From: Pseudomonadales bacterium
GTDB lineage: Bacteria; Pseudomonadota; Gammaproteobacteria; Pseudomonadales; Azotimanducaceae
DNA length: 38,673 nt
Assembly (NCBI GenBank): GCA_029249645.1
Contig: JAQWWC010000043.1
Span: 1-38,673, forward strand
Direction: 5' to 3'
This document shows positions 1 through 8,343 of this stretch, one piece after another; position 1 is the stretch's first letter, and each line of letters opens with the position of its first letter. Made by a program: the position numbers and the translations under genes. The notes below the pieces were generated by a model. It saw only the letters and a list, made by a program, of their open reading frames with translations. It searched no databases and had not been told where the DNA came from.

Positions 1-42
1 CTAGAAGATAATCAACAAGAAACGGTAATCGTCAACGCTTGA
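1..42 (+). CDS. Possible C-terminal tail of a truncated upstream gene
   Basis: Frame 1 is open from the window edge and reads 13 codons (LEDNQQETVIVNA) before a TGA; the other two forward frames stop at once. It could be the last few residues of a gene that starts outside the window. It is too short to identify, and a 13-codon open frame is easily random. Confidence 0.25.
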   Translation, partial: LEDNQQETVIVNA

Positions 43-163
43 CCCATATTGAGCTAACTCATTCCATGGCGACCTCAGCTGCTCTCATTCGGAAGTAACA
101 CCTGAAACACCGCTCATGCCCTGAACAGCACAGATCCTCGTAGTACATGCCTAAAACTGCCTA

Positions 164-193
164 TTGCAGCATCCCAACTTGCAGCATCCCAAC
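164..193. repeat. Perfect 15-bp tandem duplication
   Basis: TTGCAGCATCCCAAC occurs twice in a row without a spacer. It looks like a simple replication-slippage duplication; two copies give no sign of function. Confidence 0.85.
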
Positions 194-268
194 CGGAATA
201 TTTAGCGCCATAAATAATATTTATGGGTTTTATATAACTTTTCATAATTTAATTTCTTTATTTTAGGG

Positions 269-330
269 ATAATATTTCATAATTAATGCTTAATTATCTA
301 TTTTTATAAAAATAGCACTTGAAATATTAT
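269..330. repeat. AT-rich nested inverted repeats (three-way junction shape)
   Basis: Outer arms ATAATATTTCA and TGAAATATTAT are perfect 11-bp complements. Between them sit two adjacent hairpins: TAATTAA-TGC-TTAATTA (280-296) and the perfect 18-bp palindrome CTATTTTTATAAAAATAG (298-315). Together they can form a stem with two side hairpins. Function is unknown. AT-rich DNA produces such repeats by chance more often than mixed DNA does. Confidence 0.6.
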
Positions 331-642
331 AAATTTAAATTTTTATTATTTTAATATTAATTTCCCTTATTAACTGCATTTTATTGCCATTGATATAATC
401 AATTACCCAAAAATACTGCATTTAAGAGTATATATATCTGTATTTTGTCTAATAAAAGCGAAATAGCTATCCAAGTGGTTACTCAAATATCGAAATCAGC
501 AGACTTCTCAGCGTAGCGCTATTCAGCATGACGCCATTCACGAGAACCACTCTTCACGATGACGCTATATATTGAACGGTTGCTTTCGATCTAAACACCC
601 TTTAGCTTTTATGCCCTCGCAACTCGAAAGCTGATTTTAATC

Positions 643-2022
643 ATGGCACAAACTTTCCCAGGCATCTTATCCTTCGCATTTTTAGCAGCCTTGCTCGTCT
701 TTGGTACGATTATCCGGGCGAATCTTCGGTTCTTTCAAACCAACCTGGTCCCGGCGAGCCTGATTGGTGGCACCCTTGGTTTCGGCCTTGTCGCCCTTGA
801 TTGGGCTATGGGGTTCAAAGCAGCCGACTTTACCGCGTTTGCATTTCATTTTTTTACGCTCAGCTTTATGTCACTCGTGCTTACCAGTCGAACTCAGCCC
901 ATTGGGGGCCAACAGCCTGTAGCGCTCGGCGGTTTGTGGCTGTCGCTCATCTGGGTAACCTGCCTCGTGTTACAAGCCCTTGTTGGACTCGCGGCCATTA
1001 GCGCCTACAACACCATGGCATCAGAGCCACTTTCCGGCTTTCTCGGTTTAATTGCCACGCATGGCTTTACGCAGGGACCGGGCCAAGCCTTGGCTCTGGG
1101 CGATTTATGGACCACACAATACAACATTCAACATGCCGTAGACTTTGGGCTCATTTACGCAAGCCTCGGCTTTGTCGCAGCTTTCGTCGTCGGAGTTCCA
1201 ATGGCGCGGTGGATTCTCAAAAAAAACCTGCATAGCGGAACAGGCGGGTCGCTAGATCAAGATTTCGAACGCGGACTGTATACTGGCCCCGCCGCCCCTA
1301 CTTCAGGCAAGCTGATAACGCATTCAGCTAATATTGATTCATTCGCATTTCATATCGGCTTGCTCGGGTGCGCATACCTCATCACCGATCAATACCTGCA
1401 ATTCGTTCACCCTTTCGTGGCCGGAACCCATCTTGAGAACATTTTCAGCTATAACCTTTTCTTTTTTCATGGCCTTATGATTTGCGTAGGCCTACGCGCA
1501 CTCTTGGACCGCTTCAATCTTGGCCAATTTGTGGATGACGAAACCCAAAAAAGGATCACCGGATCCTCGGTGGACCTCATGGTCACAGCAAGCCTCTTAA
1601 GCATCAACTTCGCGCTATTGACCGAGTTCTGGCAGCCCATCTTACTGGTCGCGAGCCTCGTAACCTTGGTGACCGCTGCACTGTGCTTTACGGCAGGCCT
1701 GCGCCTCAAAACATTGGGTGCCGAACGCGGCCTGACGATTTTCGGCTGCTGTTGCGGATCAACCGGCAGCGGCATTCTATTACTCCGTATTCTGGACCCC
1801 AGCCTTGCAAGCTCTGTCGCAAAAGAGTTGGCCTTTTTCAATATCGCAATTTTGTTTCTGAGCTTTCATGTCCTTGCCGTTATGGCACCAATCCTGCCCA
1901 GCATTCCGGTTTTCTGGATCATCCTAATTTACCTCGCAACCGCAGGCTTAGGTTTAATCATGGTTCGCTTACTCGGCTCAAAGATGAGCCGAGATTTTTC
2001 TCAGAGACTTGAATCTAAATAA
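643..2022 (+). CDS. GltS-like sodium-dependent carboxylate/glutamate symporter
   Basis: This is a polytopic inner-membrane protein of 459 residues with about ten or more hydrophobic segments. The sequence resembles the sodium:glutamate symporter (GltS/ESS) family: an N-terminal membrane part with FQTNLVPASLIGGTLGF, a loop THGFTQGPGQALALGD like the re-entrant loop of the first repeat, and a second-half counterpart GCCCGSTGSGILLLRILDP near residues 366-384. E. coli GltS has 401 residues, so this member is longer, mostly through the central cytoplasmic loop around residues 190-225. Glutamate is only the family's best-known substrate and specificity cannot be read here. The gene stands alone and converges on the next gene with a 16-base gap. 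The start lacks a strong ribosome binding site. Confidence 0.8.
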   Translation: MAQTFPGILSFAFLAALLVFGTIIRANLRFFQTNLVPASLIGGTLGFGLVALDWAMGFKAADFTAFAFHFFTLSFMSLVLTSRTQPIGGQQPVALGGLWLSLIWVTCLVLQALVGLAAISAYNTMASEPLSGFLGLIATHGFTQGPGQALALGDLWTTQYNIQHAVDFGLIYASLGFVAAFVVGVPMARWILKKNLHSGTGGSLDQDFERGLYTGPAAPTSGKLITHSANIDSFAFHIGLLGCAYLITDQYLQFVHPFVAGTHLENIFSYNLFFFHGLMICVGLRALLDRFNLGQFVDDETQKRITGSSVDLMVTASLLSINFALLTEFWQPILLVASLVTLVTAALCFTAGLRLKTLGAERGLTIFGCCCGSTGSGILLLRILDPSLASSVAKELAFFNIAILFLSFHVLAVMAPILPSIPVFWIILIYLATAGLGLIMVRLLGSKMSRDFSQRLESK

Positions 2023-2038
2023 CCATCGCACTACCGAG

Positions 2039-2983
2039 CTAAAGATCAAACCGGTTACCGACTCGCGCGATCCTAAACCCTAAAGCTAGGACCGACTGAG
2101 TTTCTTTCGAGCCGGGGTCCAACAATGGGTTTGTGTGGTTCATGTGCGTAAACACAACCCTTGAGCGCACAGACCGAGGCAGGCTCTTTAACAGCGCCAT
2201 CGATTCCAAAACGGTTGGGTGAGGGATCAAATTAATATCGCGGCCCGGTAATTCATCTCCACTGAAAAACGTTGCATCAAGCAATGCGATATCAACCGTT
2301 TTCAGAATGGCGACCAAGTCTTGATCCCACTTTTGCCACTTATCAATGTCTGGCAAGTACAATGCGCGTCTATTGGGCCCTTCAATCAAGTAACCGACGG
2401 TTTCGCTAAATTCGTCTCGATGGGGCACTAACCATGGTGTTACCTTCGCTGCCCCAATCAAAACTGACGTATTGGCCGTTAACTGATGCACCACAATATT
2501 TTGCGCTGATACCAATTGGCTCCAAGGTCCGTTTCGCGCAAGGAACGCGGCCATCCTCGGCATGGCGTGTACTGACACCCCGTGAGTGCTGGCGGCCTCT
2601 TTACCAAAATACAGCAACCCTGCGTAGTGACCCATATGAGCGTGCGTTAACCAGACACCCTCCAGATCACTCAAGGTTAAGCCGGTCTCTGTCCAAAACT
2701 GATACAACCGGCGCGGCAGAGTCGGCGCCGCATCAAAGAGGTGAAATCGACTGCCGTCAATCACCAGCGCCAGCATGCTTGCGCCTGAGGCCAACTCGGG
2801 CCGCGCCCAAATGGGCAAACACCGCGGCTCATAACAATTAATCTGAGGATAACCAGCGTCTTGCGCGACCCCCAAAACGTGCAACACCGCCTTGGAAGCG
2901 GTAGACGGAGGCGGCGCCACATCTTCGCTAAAAGCAACCGAACTGACAGCAAATAAAACAAGTAGTGGCAGTAAAACCTTCAT
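2039..2983 (-). CDS. Exported PqqB-like metallo-beta-lactamase-fold hydrolase
   Basis: The first 19 residues form a signal peptide (MKVLLPLLVLFAVSSVAFS), so the mature protein is probably periplasmic. The remainder is a metallo-beta-lactamase-fold domain. LGVAQDAGYPQINCYEPRC resembles the N-terminus of PqqB. The metal motif is THAHMGHYAGL (His114, His116, His119), with further candidate ligands in LYLPDID and FTHMNH near the C-terminus. PqqB itself is cytoplasmic and acts in PQQ synthesis, but no other pqq genes are visible, so this is a relative and not PqqB. Unlike many PqqB proteins it keeps a full HxHxxH motif and should be an active hydrolase; the substrate is unknown. It is monocistronic and diverges from the PfkB kinase gene. 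Confidence 0.8.
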   Translation of the reverse strand: MKVLLPLLVLFAVSSVAFSEDVAPPPSTASKAVLHVLGVAQDAGYPQINCYEPRCLPIWARPELASGASMLALVIDGSRFHLFDAAPTLPRRLYQFWTETGLTLSDLEGVWLTHAHMGHYAGLLYFGKEAASTHGVSVHAMPRMAAFLARNGPWSQLVSAQNIVVHQLTANTSVLIGAAKVTPWLVPHRDEFSETVGYLIEGPNRRALYLPDIDKWQKWDQDLVAILKTVDIALLDATFFSGDELPGRDINLIPHPTVLESMALLKSLPRSVRSRVVFTHMNHTNPLLDPGSKETQSVLALGFRIARVGNRFDL

Positions 2984-3149
2984 AGACAGAGCCTTATTAA
3001 CACCATGACGCGCATTGCCAGCACGCTTCCACGCCGACTAAAACCAACGAAGCATTTCATTTCATTCACACTCAGACACCCGCTTTGATTGTGCAAAAGA
3101 TTCCGTTCGGATAACTTAAACAGACTTTTTAAGTAATTAGAAACCCGAC

Positions 3150-4049
3150 ATGAGCCAAATCATCAACTACGGATCCTGCTGCATCGATCACGTTTTTCAA
3201 GTTCCGCATTTCGTTCGCGCAGGGGAAACCCTTAGCAGTACGGGTTACGCAATTTTTCCCGGCGGGAAAGGTCTTAATCAATCCATCGCGGTTGCCGAGG
3301 CAGGCTGCGCGGTGAATCATGTCGGCGCCGTGGGTGAGGATGGACGATGGCTTGCAGAACTTATGACCGCTCACGGGGTGGACATTACCCACCTCAGCAT
3401 TATTGACAGCCCAACCGGGCAGGCGATTTTACAAATCGATCCCCACGCTGAAAATGCGATCTTTATCTCGGGTGGCGCCAATTTAGCGGCCCATGAGCAC
3501 CTCATTGATGCAGCACTTGACCAAGCTACCGGCGATGAGATCTTCCTCATTCAAAACGAAACCAGCGGCAACGAAGCCGCTATCCGCCAAGCCAAGGCAA
3601 AAGGCTTGCAGATTGCTTTTAACATGGCGCCGATGAATGCAAGCGCCCGGGCCCTGCCTTTGGCACTTATCGATTACTTTATTATTAACGAAACCGAAGG
3701 CGAAGCTTTAACCGGCAAGAAAAAACCAACCGAAATTTGCGACGCCCTCTTGGAACAATACCCCAATAGCTCAGTGGTGCTCACCTTAGGCCAGGCGGGC
3801 GTTCTGTTCCGAAGCGCTGAACACAACCTATCGCAATCCGCTTACTCGGTTGAGGCGATTGACACCACCGGCGCGGGCGACACCTTTACCGGATATTTTC
3901 TCGCTACCTTGATAAAGACAAAGCAGGTTGATCTGGCGCTTCAGACTGCCGCCGCTGCGGCGGCGCTTTCGGTCACCCAACCGGGTGCCGCAACCTCAAT
4001 TCCAACATTACACGACGTCCATCAATTCCTAGCGACGCACGCGTCTTAA
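3150..4049 (+). CDS. PfkB-family sugar kinase (ribokinase-like)
   Basis: This is a cytoplasmic ATP-dependent carbohydrate kinase of 299 residues, close to the usual ribokinase length of about 300. The N-terminal substrate signature is present (FPGGKGLNQSIAVAEAG, residues 37-53), with GAVGEDG following. The C-terminal signature DTTGAGDTFTGYF near residue 240 contains the anion-hole GAGD and catalytic Asp. Ribokinase is the closest recognisable family, and FNMAPMNASARALP resembles its middle section. No transporter or ribose operon lies next to it, so the substrate stays open (ribose, deoxyribose or a nucleoside). It is transcribed alone. Confidence 0.85.
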   Translation: MSQIINYGSCCIDHVFQVPHFVRAGETLSSTGYAIFPGGKGLNQSIAVAEAGCAVNHVGAVGEDGRWLAELMTAHGVDITHLSIIDSPTGQAILQIDPHAENAIFISGGANLAAHEHLIDAALDQATGDEIFLIQNETSGNEAAIRQAKAKGLQIAFNMAPMNASARALPLALIDYFIINETEGEALTGKKKPTEICDALLEQYPNSSVVLTLGQAGVLFRSAEHNLSQSAYSVEAIDTTGAGDTFTGYFLATLIKTKQVDLALQTAAAAAALSVTQPGAATSIPTLHDVHQFLATHAS

Positions 4050-4493
4050 AGCCCCTTTAGGCTTGGCATTCCTACCGACAAAACTTTCGATCACGGTCTG
4101 CCCTGAACGGCGCCCTGAATGACTTGCGCCAAAGCCTGTAACAGGCAATGGGCAACCCAGCCTGCGAGCTTCAATTGCCCTGAATATATCAACCAGATCA
4201 GCACGACAGGACCCTAAAGCCAGCCCTATAGCGGCCGCCTTAGGCCTACCCAGAACGCCCACAAAACCAAAACTGAACAGTAGAAAGATAACAAGACGAG
4301 CAGAAAGGAAGGTTATAAATGAGGTCATTCTGGCAAAAACCGACCCCTCACTCTGCAGGCGCCTGCTCCGATGAGATTAACATTCCGCCGCGACCGCCCC
4401 CTGTACGCGCTCTAACCACGTGTAAGGGAAAAGACCCGACTTAGACGAACAGAGCGATGCGTGCGGGCAAATCCTAGGCCAAAGCGGCTTTAA
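4050..4493. other. Gene-poor intergenic stretch
   Basis: I see no gene with a usable ribosome binding site here. A 99-codon minus-strand ORF overlaps the end of the kinase gene and covers most of the stretch. It starts with a hydrophobic segment but turns into Arg/Gly-rich sequence without family resemblance. A 12-bp perfect palindrome GCAGGCGCCTGC lies at 4355-4366. A weak hairpin AAGCC-CCTTTA-GGCTT follows the kinase stop and could help end transcription. Confidence 0.4.
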
Positions 4494-4679
4494 TTAGCCC
4501 TCAGCCCCTGACCAACCCAGTGCCGCATCCACAGCATCTGTCGGCCAATTTTTTGGCGGCAATGCTGTCGCTCGAATGGTGCTCGCGTACAGAAAGCCTG
4601 CATCAAAGGGCACACAAGAACCCTTAGTGCCAAATTGCGAGAGCTCTGCCTCATCAGGCATTGGTAAGAACACTTTCAT
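4494..4679 (-). CDS. Small hypothetical protein, 61 residues
   Basis: A good ribosome binding site (AGAAGGAAG, five bases before the ATG) argues that this short ORF is translated. The product, beginning MKVFLPMPDEAELSQFGTKG, has no signal peptide and no membrane segment, is soluble and slightly acidic, and ends WSGAEG. I do not recognise the family. It lies alone between the kinase gene and the pdsR-like gene, on the opposite strand to both. It could be a small regulator or adaptor, but nothing in the sequence shows this. Confidence 0.5.
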   Translation of the reverse strand: MKVFLPMPDEAELSQFGTKGSCVPFDAGFLYASTIRATALPPKNWPTDAVDAALGWSGAEG

Positions 4680-4874
4680 ATTGACTTCCTTCTAGTGGAC
4701 CAAGACATTAAACCCAAAATCATCGGAGTCAGCAGGAAGGAATCATGAATATTCGGGGCAGAACCCTGTAGAACTGATGGAGCCTGCTATAACATAGACC
4801 TCTGACGCGGAAAGTAGCCCTTCCACACTACCCGCGAGCGAATGAATGCTTTAACTTAATCAACACCCAGCGCT

Positions 4875-4880
4875 AGGAGG
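4875..4880 (+). promoter_or_regulatory. Strong ribosome binding site of the response regulator gene
   Basis: AGGAGG lies six bases before the ATG. It is one of the few perfect Shine-Dalgarno sequences in the window and fixes the start of this gene. Confidence 0.85.
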
Positions 4881-4886
4881 ACTGAT

Positions 4887-5585
4887 ATGGCAAAAAAAAT
4901 CGTCATCGTTGAAGACGACATCGACCAAAGAAATAACTATATCGATGCCATCAGTAAAAAAGGATACCAAGTTCGCGGCTTTTCAAGCCGGACTGAAGCG
5001 CTGCTCGGGTTCGATAGCGAGCTCCCCGATCTTGTCATATTAGACATCATTCTTGGCGACGAGGTTGATGCCGGATTTGAGCTCTGCCGTGACCTTTTAG
5101 CGCGGTCTCCAAACCTACCGGTCATTTTTTTAACCGAACGCATTGCGGAAATCGATAAAATCAGCGGTCTGCGCTTGGGCGCCTGGGATTATTTACCAAA
5201 ACCGATTTCGCTGGATTACCTTTCAGAAAAAATTAGCTCCCTACTTCGAATTCATGAGGCCCGAAACCTAGCGGCTCAAGGCACCGCGGAAGCCAAAATA
5301 GTCGGCGACATGTCGATCGATCAAGACGCTTTGCTAGTCTCTTGGAAGAATCACCCCATTAATTTATCTGGAACCGAGTTTAGAATGCTGGCAAAACTCG
5401 TTCGCGTACCCGGTCATGCCGTCTCTTACGACACCCTAATGAATGCGACCATGCAGTCCTTGGTGACCAACAATACGATCAACACCCACATGCGAAATAT
5501 CCGCAAGAAGTTCGAAACTATCGATCCAGACTTCAAATGCATTAAGAGTGAGTATGGTTTTGGATACCGGTGGTCGACGCAATAA
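4887..5585 (+). CDS. pdsR: PdsR-like response regulator (OmpR class)
   Basis: The receiver domain covers residues 1-120, with the acidic pair Asp10/Asp11, phospho-acceptor Asp53 in LVILDIILGD, Thr83 and Lys105 in YLPKPIS. A winged-helix DNA-binding domain covers about 140-230 (LSGTEFRMLAKLVRVPGHAV, then NTINTHMRNIRKKF and a final YGFGYRW). The sequence and its 717-residue partner match, from memory, the response regulator of the proteobacterial dedicated sortase system. The kinase gene starts three bases after this stop, so the two are co-transcribed. The sortase and its target, normally adjacent, are not in this window, so the symbol reflects family resemblance and not proven function. Confidence 0.8.
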   Translation: MAKKIVIVEDDIDQRNNYIDAISKKGYQVRGFSSRTEALLGFDSELPDLVILDIILGDEVDAGFELCRDLLARSPNLPVIFLTERIAEIDKISGLRLGAWDYLPKPISLDYLSEKISSLLRIHEARNLAAQGTAEAKIVGDMSIDQDALLVSWKNHPINLSGTEFRMLAKLVRVPGHAVSYDTLMNATMQSLVTNNTINTHMRNIRKKFETIDPDFKCIKSEYGFGYRWSTQ

Positions 5586-5588
5586 CGC

Positions 5589-7742
5589 ATGGGCACCCTG
5601 ACCTATAAGGGCCCAAAGCTCGGAACCAAGCTTTTTATTCTGACCAGCTTTATTTTAGTGGTCATCCCTTGGTTTAGCTATCTCTACCTAAGCGAGATGG
5701 AAGAAATCCTGATTGATAGCCAAGCCAATGCGCAACTTCTCACGGCAGAAGGGATTTCAACGCTCTTAAATGGCCGATCCGATCTCTTTGACGAACTACC
5801 GATTAGCCCTGACGGCTACGAAAAACTCTATGCGCACCCACTCGAGCAACCGATTCGAATCGATGGCAAGAATTCAGACTGGGAAGACGTCCTAGATTTC
5901 AATGTTGGCTTTGGACAGGCGCCATCGCTTAACACCAGTGACGCAGGGGCTTTTAACCAATTCTACCTCGTGTTAGGCGAACACAAGGGGCAGGTCTATG
6001 CCTTAGTGCAGGTCCTGGATGATCAGATGATTTATCGTGACAACGACATTCTGAGACTCGATTTATCCGATCATATCCGAGTGACCTACACCGACCAGGC
6101 CGGGCAAACACAACAACTGGTCATCACTGCAACCGAAGAAGGCATCACAACCGCCTACAGAGTTGACCGGAACTGGCGCTATGCCCTTGATGGAGAAGCT
6201 GATAATCGGGTGCCGGGCGTCCTGCTAAAGACCGAAAATGGCTATGCTTTAGAGTTCCGGATTCCGCTTGATCAGCTCGGGCCAACTCGAAATTTTGGCC
6301 TTGCGGTCGTCGACGTAGACAACGATTCAACCCGTGCGATCGAGTCCATCACCGGGACCTTACCCTCAGGCGAGCGTGAAGCATTCGGATTGGTCTTACT
6401 CAAAACACCGGAGGTTTTAAGAATTATTGAGGGCCTGGGATACTCAGGCGCCAACATCCAAGTGATCGATTCCCAAAGCCGCATTCGCGCCGAGGTCGGC
6501 AGCTATTATTCTGATGACGCGGCCCAGGACAAAGGATCGGTCCGCGCTGGCTTTGGGCTCACCGCGATCAGTGCCTGGCTATTGGACCCATTTTATACAT
6601 TGGTCGAACAAACCTTGAACACAACTCGCATCGGGCAAGAGGACAATATCATTACAGCGGCGCTTGCCGGCGAACCAACCGTTGCCTATTTTATTTCACC
6701 CATGGACGGTGAAATTATCGTCGCGGCACACCCCATTATTGACGAGGGGGCAATATTAGGCGTGGTTGTTTTAAAACAAACCACCGATCGAATTCTAAAC
6801 CTACGTCGAGATGCCTTAAAACGGATCGTTAATTTTTCCGTCATCTCGGTGATTATTTTTGCAGGCATCATCCTCCTTTTTTCAGCTCGCTTAGCCCGCA
6901 GAATTCGCAGGTTGGGCAACGAAGCCACCGGCGTCATTGATCGACATGGTCGACTGACCTCGAGCCGATTAACCTCGGAGACAGACTCTGGCGACGAGCT
7001 CGGTGATTTGGCGCGCGGGATCTCGAACATGCTGACAAGACTCCACCAGCACAATCAGTTTCTCGAAAACATGCCGCGGACGCTTCGCCACGAAATCAAT
7101 AACCCGCTCAACACCCTCTCAACGTCACTCGATAATTTGGCGACTGAGCAAACCTCTGAGGGTCGTCAAAAGTACCTAGACAGCGCACGCCGCGGTCTCA
7201 ATCGCATCGGGCTAATCGTTCAGAACCTTGCCGATGCCGCAAATCTCGAAGAGGCTCTCATTGGCGATGATCTTGAATGTATTGACCTCAAGCTGCTGCT
7301 GCAATCCTATGTGAGCAACTGCAAGATGCTGCAACCTGGTCGAATATTTACCTTCAACGCACCAGAGGAGCCGCTGTTTGCCTGGATATGCGACTACCGA
7401 ATCGAGCAACTCCTAGACAAACTCATCGACAACGCCCTCGACTTTTCGGAAGTGGGCAGTACCATCTGCTTCGATCTAAAGGCTGTTGGTACGGACCTGA
7501 GCCTTGACATCACAAACGTCGGCCCAGGTATTCCAGAGAATTTGCTCACCAGCATTTTTGATTCGATGGTGACCGCCAGAGCGAATAATCCTGACAACCG
7601 TTTGCATTTCGGGATTGGTCTGTATGTTGTCCGGGTTATCGCGGACCACCATGGCGGTTCTGTCCACATCAATAATTTAACCGACCCCTCTGGGGTTCGA
7701 GTTGGTGTCACCCTGCCTAGAGCCGCGCCGCACGCAACCTAA
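5589..7742 (+). CDS. pdsS: PdsS-like membrane sensor histidine kinase with CBM9-like sensor
   Basis: The 717-residue protein has a transmembrane segment near residues 13-32 and a large periplasmic part. A second transmembrane segment lies near 413-433 (VISVIIFAGIILLFSA), followed by a HAMP-like linker, a HisKA box with His501 (TLRHEINNPLN) and a C-terminal ATPase domain (DNALDFSEVGS, then HFGIGLYVVRVIADHHGG). The periplasmic part begins PIRIDGKNSDWEDV, typical of CBM9/DOMON-like beta-sandwich domains, so the ligand may be a carbohydrate or envelope component. Length and layout fit the histidine kinase of the proteobacterial dedicated sortase system. It forms a two-gene operon with the regulator upstream. 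Confidence 0.8.
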   Translation: MGTLTYKGPKLGTKLFILTSFILVVIPWFSYLYLSEMEEILIDSQANAQLLTAEGISTLLNGRSDLFDELPISPDGYEKLYAHPLEQPIRIDGKNSDWEDVLDFNVGFGQAPSLNTSDAGAFNQFYLVLGEHKGQVYALVQVLDDQMIYRDNDILRLDLSDHIRVTYTDQAGQTQQLVITATEEGITTAYRVDRNWRYALDGEADNRVPGVLLKTENGYALEFRIPLDQLGPTRNFGLAVVDVDNDSTRAIESITGTLPSGEREAFGLVLLKTPEVLRIIEGLGYSGANIQVIDSQSRIRAEVGSYYSDDAAQDKGSVRAGFGLTAISAWLLDPFYTLVEQTLNTTRIGQEDNIITAALAGEPTVAYFISPMDGEIIVAAHPIIDEGAILGVVVLKQTTDRILNLRRDALKRIVNFSVISVIIFAGIILLFSARLARRIRRLGNEATGVIDRHGRLTSSRLTSETDSGDELGDLARGISNMLTRLHQHNQFLENMPRTLRHEINNPLNTLSTSLDNLATEQTSEGRQKYLDSARRGLNRIGLIVQNLADAANLEEALIGDDLECIDLKLLLQSYVSNCKMLQPGRIFTFNAPEEPLFAWICDYRIEQLLDKLIDNALDFSEVGSTICFDLKAVGTDLSLDITNVGPGIPENLLTSIFDSMVTARANNPDNRLHFGIGLYVVRVIADHHGGSVHINNLTDPSGVRVGVTLPRAAPHAT

Positions 7743-7753
7743 GCCTTGGCGAT

Positions 7754-8272
7754 TTAATTCACGATTTTAAGATTTTGTTGCGCCAAAGGGTCGACTGACG
7801 CTTGAATTCGCCAATCGGCTTTCGTCGCTGCCGAATGCAAAATTGCCGTGATCGATACTGCAATTTCATGATTAAAGATTAGGTTAAGTCCCTCACCCGT
7901 CTTGGGAAGCAACGATACGTGAAGTTGATCTGCTTTCATTCGATAGGTCAACTTGTAGGCCAGTTGGTATTCTTGCGGCGCGCTGACTTCAGCTTCGGCG
8001 TCACCGGCAGCAGCAAACGGCGTCTCAAAATTTGCCCGGTCCAGCGCTTGACGCTCTTTATAGTCTTGAACATCCTGCCGATCGGCCGCCGAAACCAGCG
8101 TTCCCACGTCAGGATCGGCGGCGGCGTACTGCGCAAGCGCTTTTAACAACAGCTGTAAATACCGCCGAGTGAGTAAGATGCCGTGGGCTTGCGCACCATC
8201 AGTTCCCACCCGAAGCAACAGCCGATCTTCTTCGGCATCGTATTTTGCTTGTATTTGCCGAATCGAGGCCAT
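7754..8272 (-). CDS. Conserved hypothetical protein (RQIQAKYDAEEDRLLLR type)
   Basis: This is a soluble acidic protein of about 172 residues without signal peptide. The N-terminus MASIRQIQAKYDAEEDRLLLRV resembles a family of uncharacterised gammaproteobacterial proteins I have seen without assigned function. Residues 80-110 are Ala/Glu-rich, and the second half (YQLAYKLTYRMKADQLHVSL) is predicted beta-strand. I start it at the ATG; an in-frame TTG two codons earlier is nearer to the GGAG ribosome binding site and could be used instead. It is transcribed divergently from the SahR-like regulator, and the nearer of two operator-like palindromes lies about 20 bases upstream of its start, so the regulator may control it too. 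Confidence 0.65.
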   Translation of the reverse strand: MASIRQIQAKYDAEEDRLLLRVGTDGAQAHGILLTRRYLQLLLKALAQYAAADPDVGTLVSAADRQDVQDYKERQALDRANFETPFAAAGDAEAEVSAPQEYQLAYKLTYRMKADQLHVSLLPKTGEGLNLIFNHEIAVSITAILHSAATKADWRIQASVDPLAQQNLKIVN

Positions 8273-8292
8273 AATCAATCGGCTCCTTCCTT

Positions 8293-8310
8293 TATCAATT
8301 TATTTTGATA
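8293..8310. promoter_or_regulatory. Operator-like palindrome 1 (SahR-type site)
   Basis: TATCAA-TTTATT-TTGATA is a perfect 6-bp inverted repeat with a 6-base spacer. The same half-sites recur 50 bp away at the regulator start, about five helical turns, so both copies lie on one face of the helix. This copy lies just upstream of a candidate -35 box for the rightward promoter and beside the start of the divergent gene. Confidence 0.6.
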
Positions 8311-8315
8311 TTTAA

Positions 8316-8343
8316 TTGCACTCTGCGTTGTTTTGAGTACTAT
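8316..8343 (+). promoter_or_regulatory. Candidate promoter of the sahR-like/ahcY operon
   Basis: TTGCAC and TACTAT are spaced by 16 bases and match the sigma-70 -35 and -10 boxes at four to five positions each. The -10 box overlaps the second palindrome, as expected for autorepression. The leader would be very short, which fits the absence of a ribosome binding site before the regulator. Confidence 0.45.

Larger units (their letters stand above)
43..642. other. Non-coding AT-rich intergenic region
   Basis: No convincing gene was found in these 600 bases. The stretch from about 200 to 460 is far richer in A and T than the rest of the window. It holds a hairpin CCATAAAT-AAT-ATTTATGG at 208-226 followed by GTTTTATAT, and a cluster of nested inverted repeats at 269-330. 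A 15-base tandem duplication lies just before it. The region probably contains the promoter of the GltS-like gene, but I could not pick a clear -35/-10 pair. Confidence 0.6.

Noticed and set aside
4029-4328. 99-codon minus-strand ORF with hydrophobic N-terminus
   Set aside because: It overlaps the end of the PfkB kinase gene, has no ribosome binding site at useful distance, and turns into Arg/Gly-rich sequence without family resemblance.
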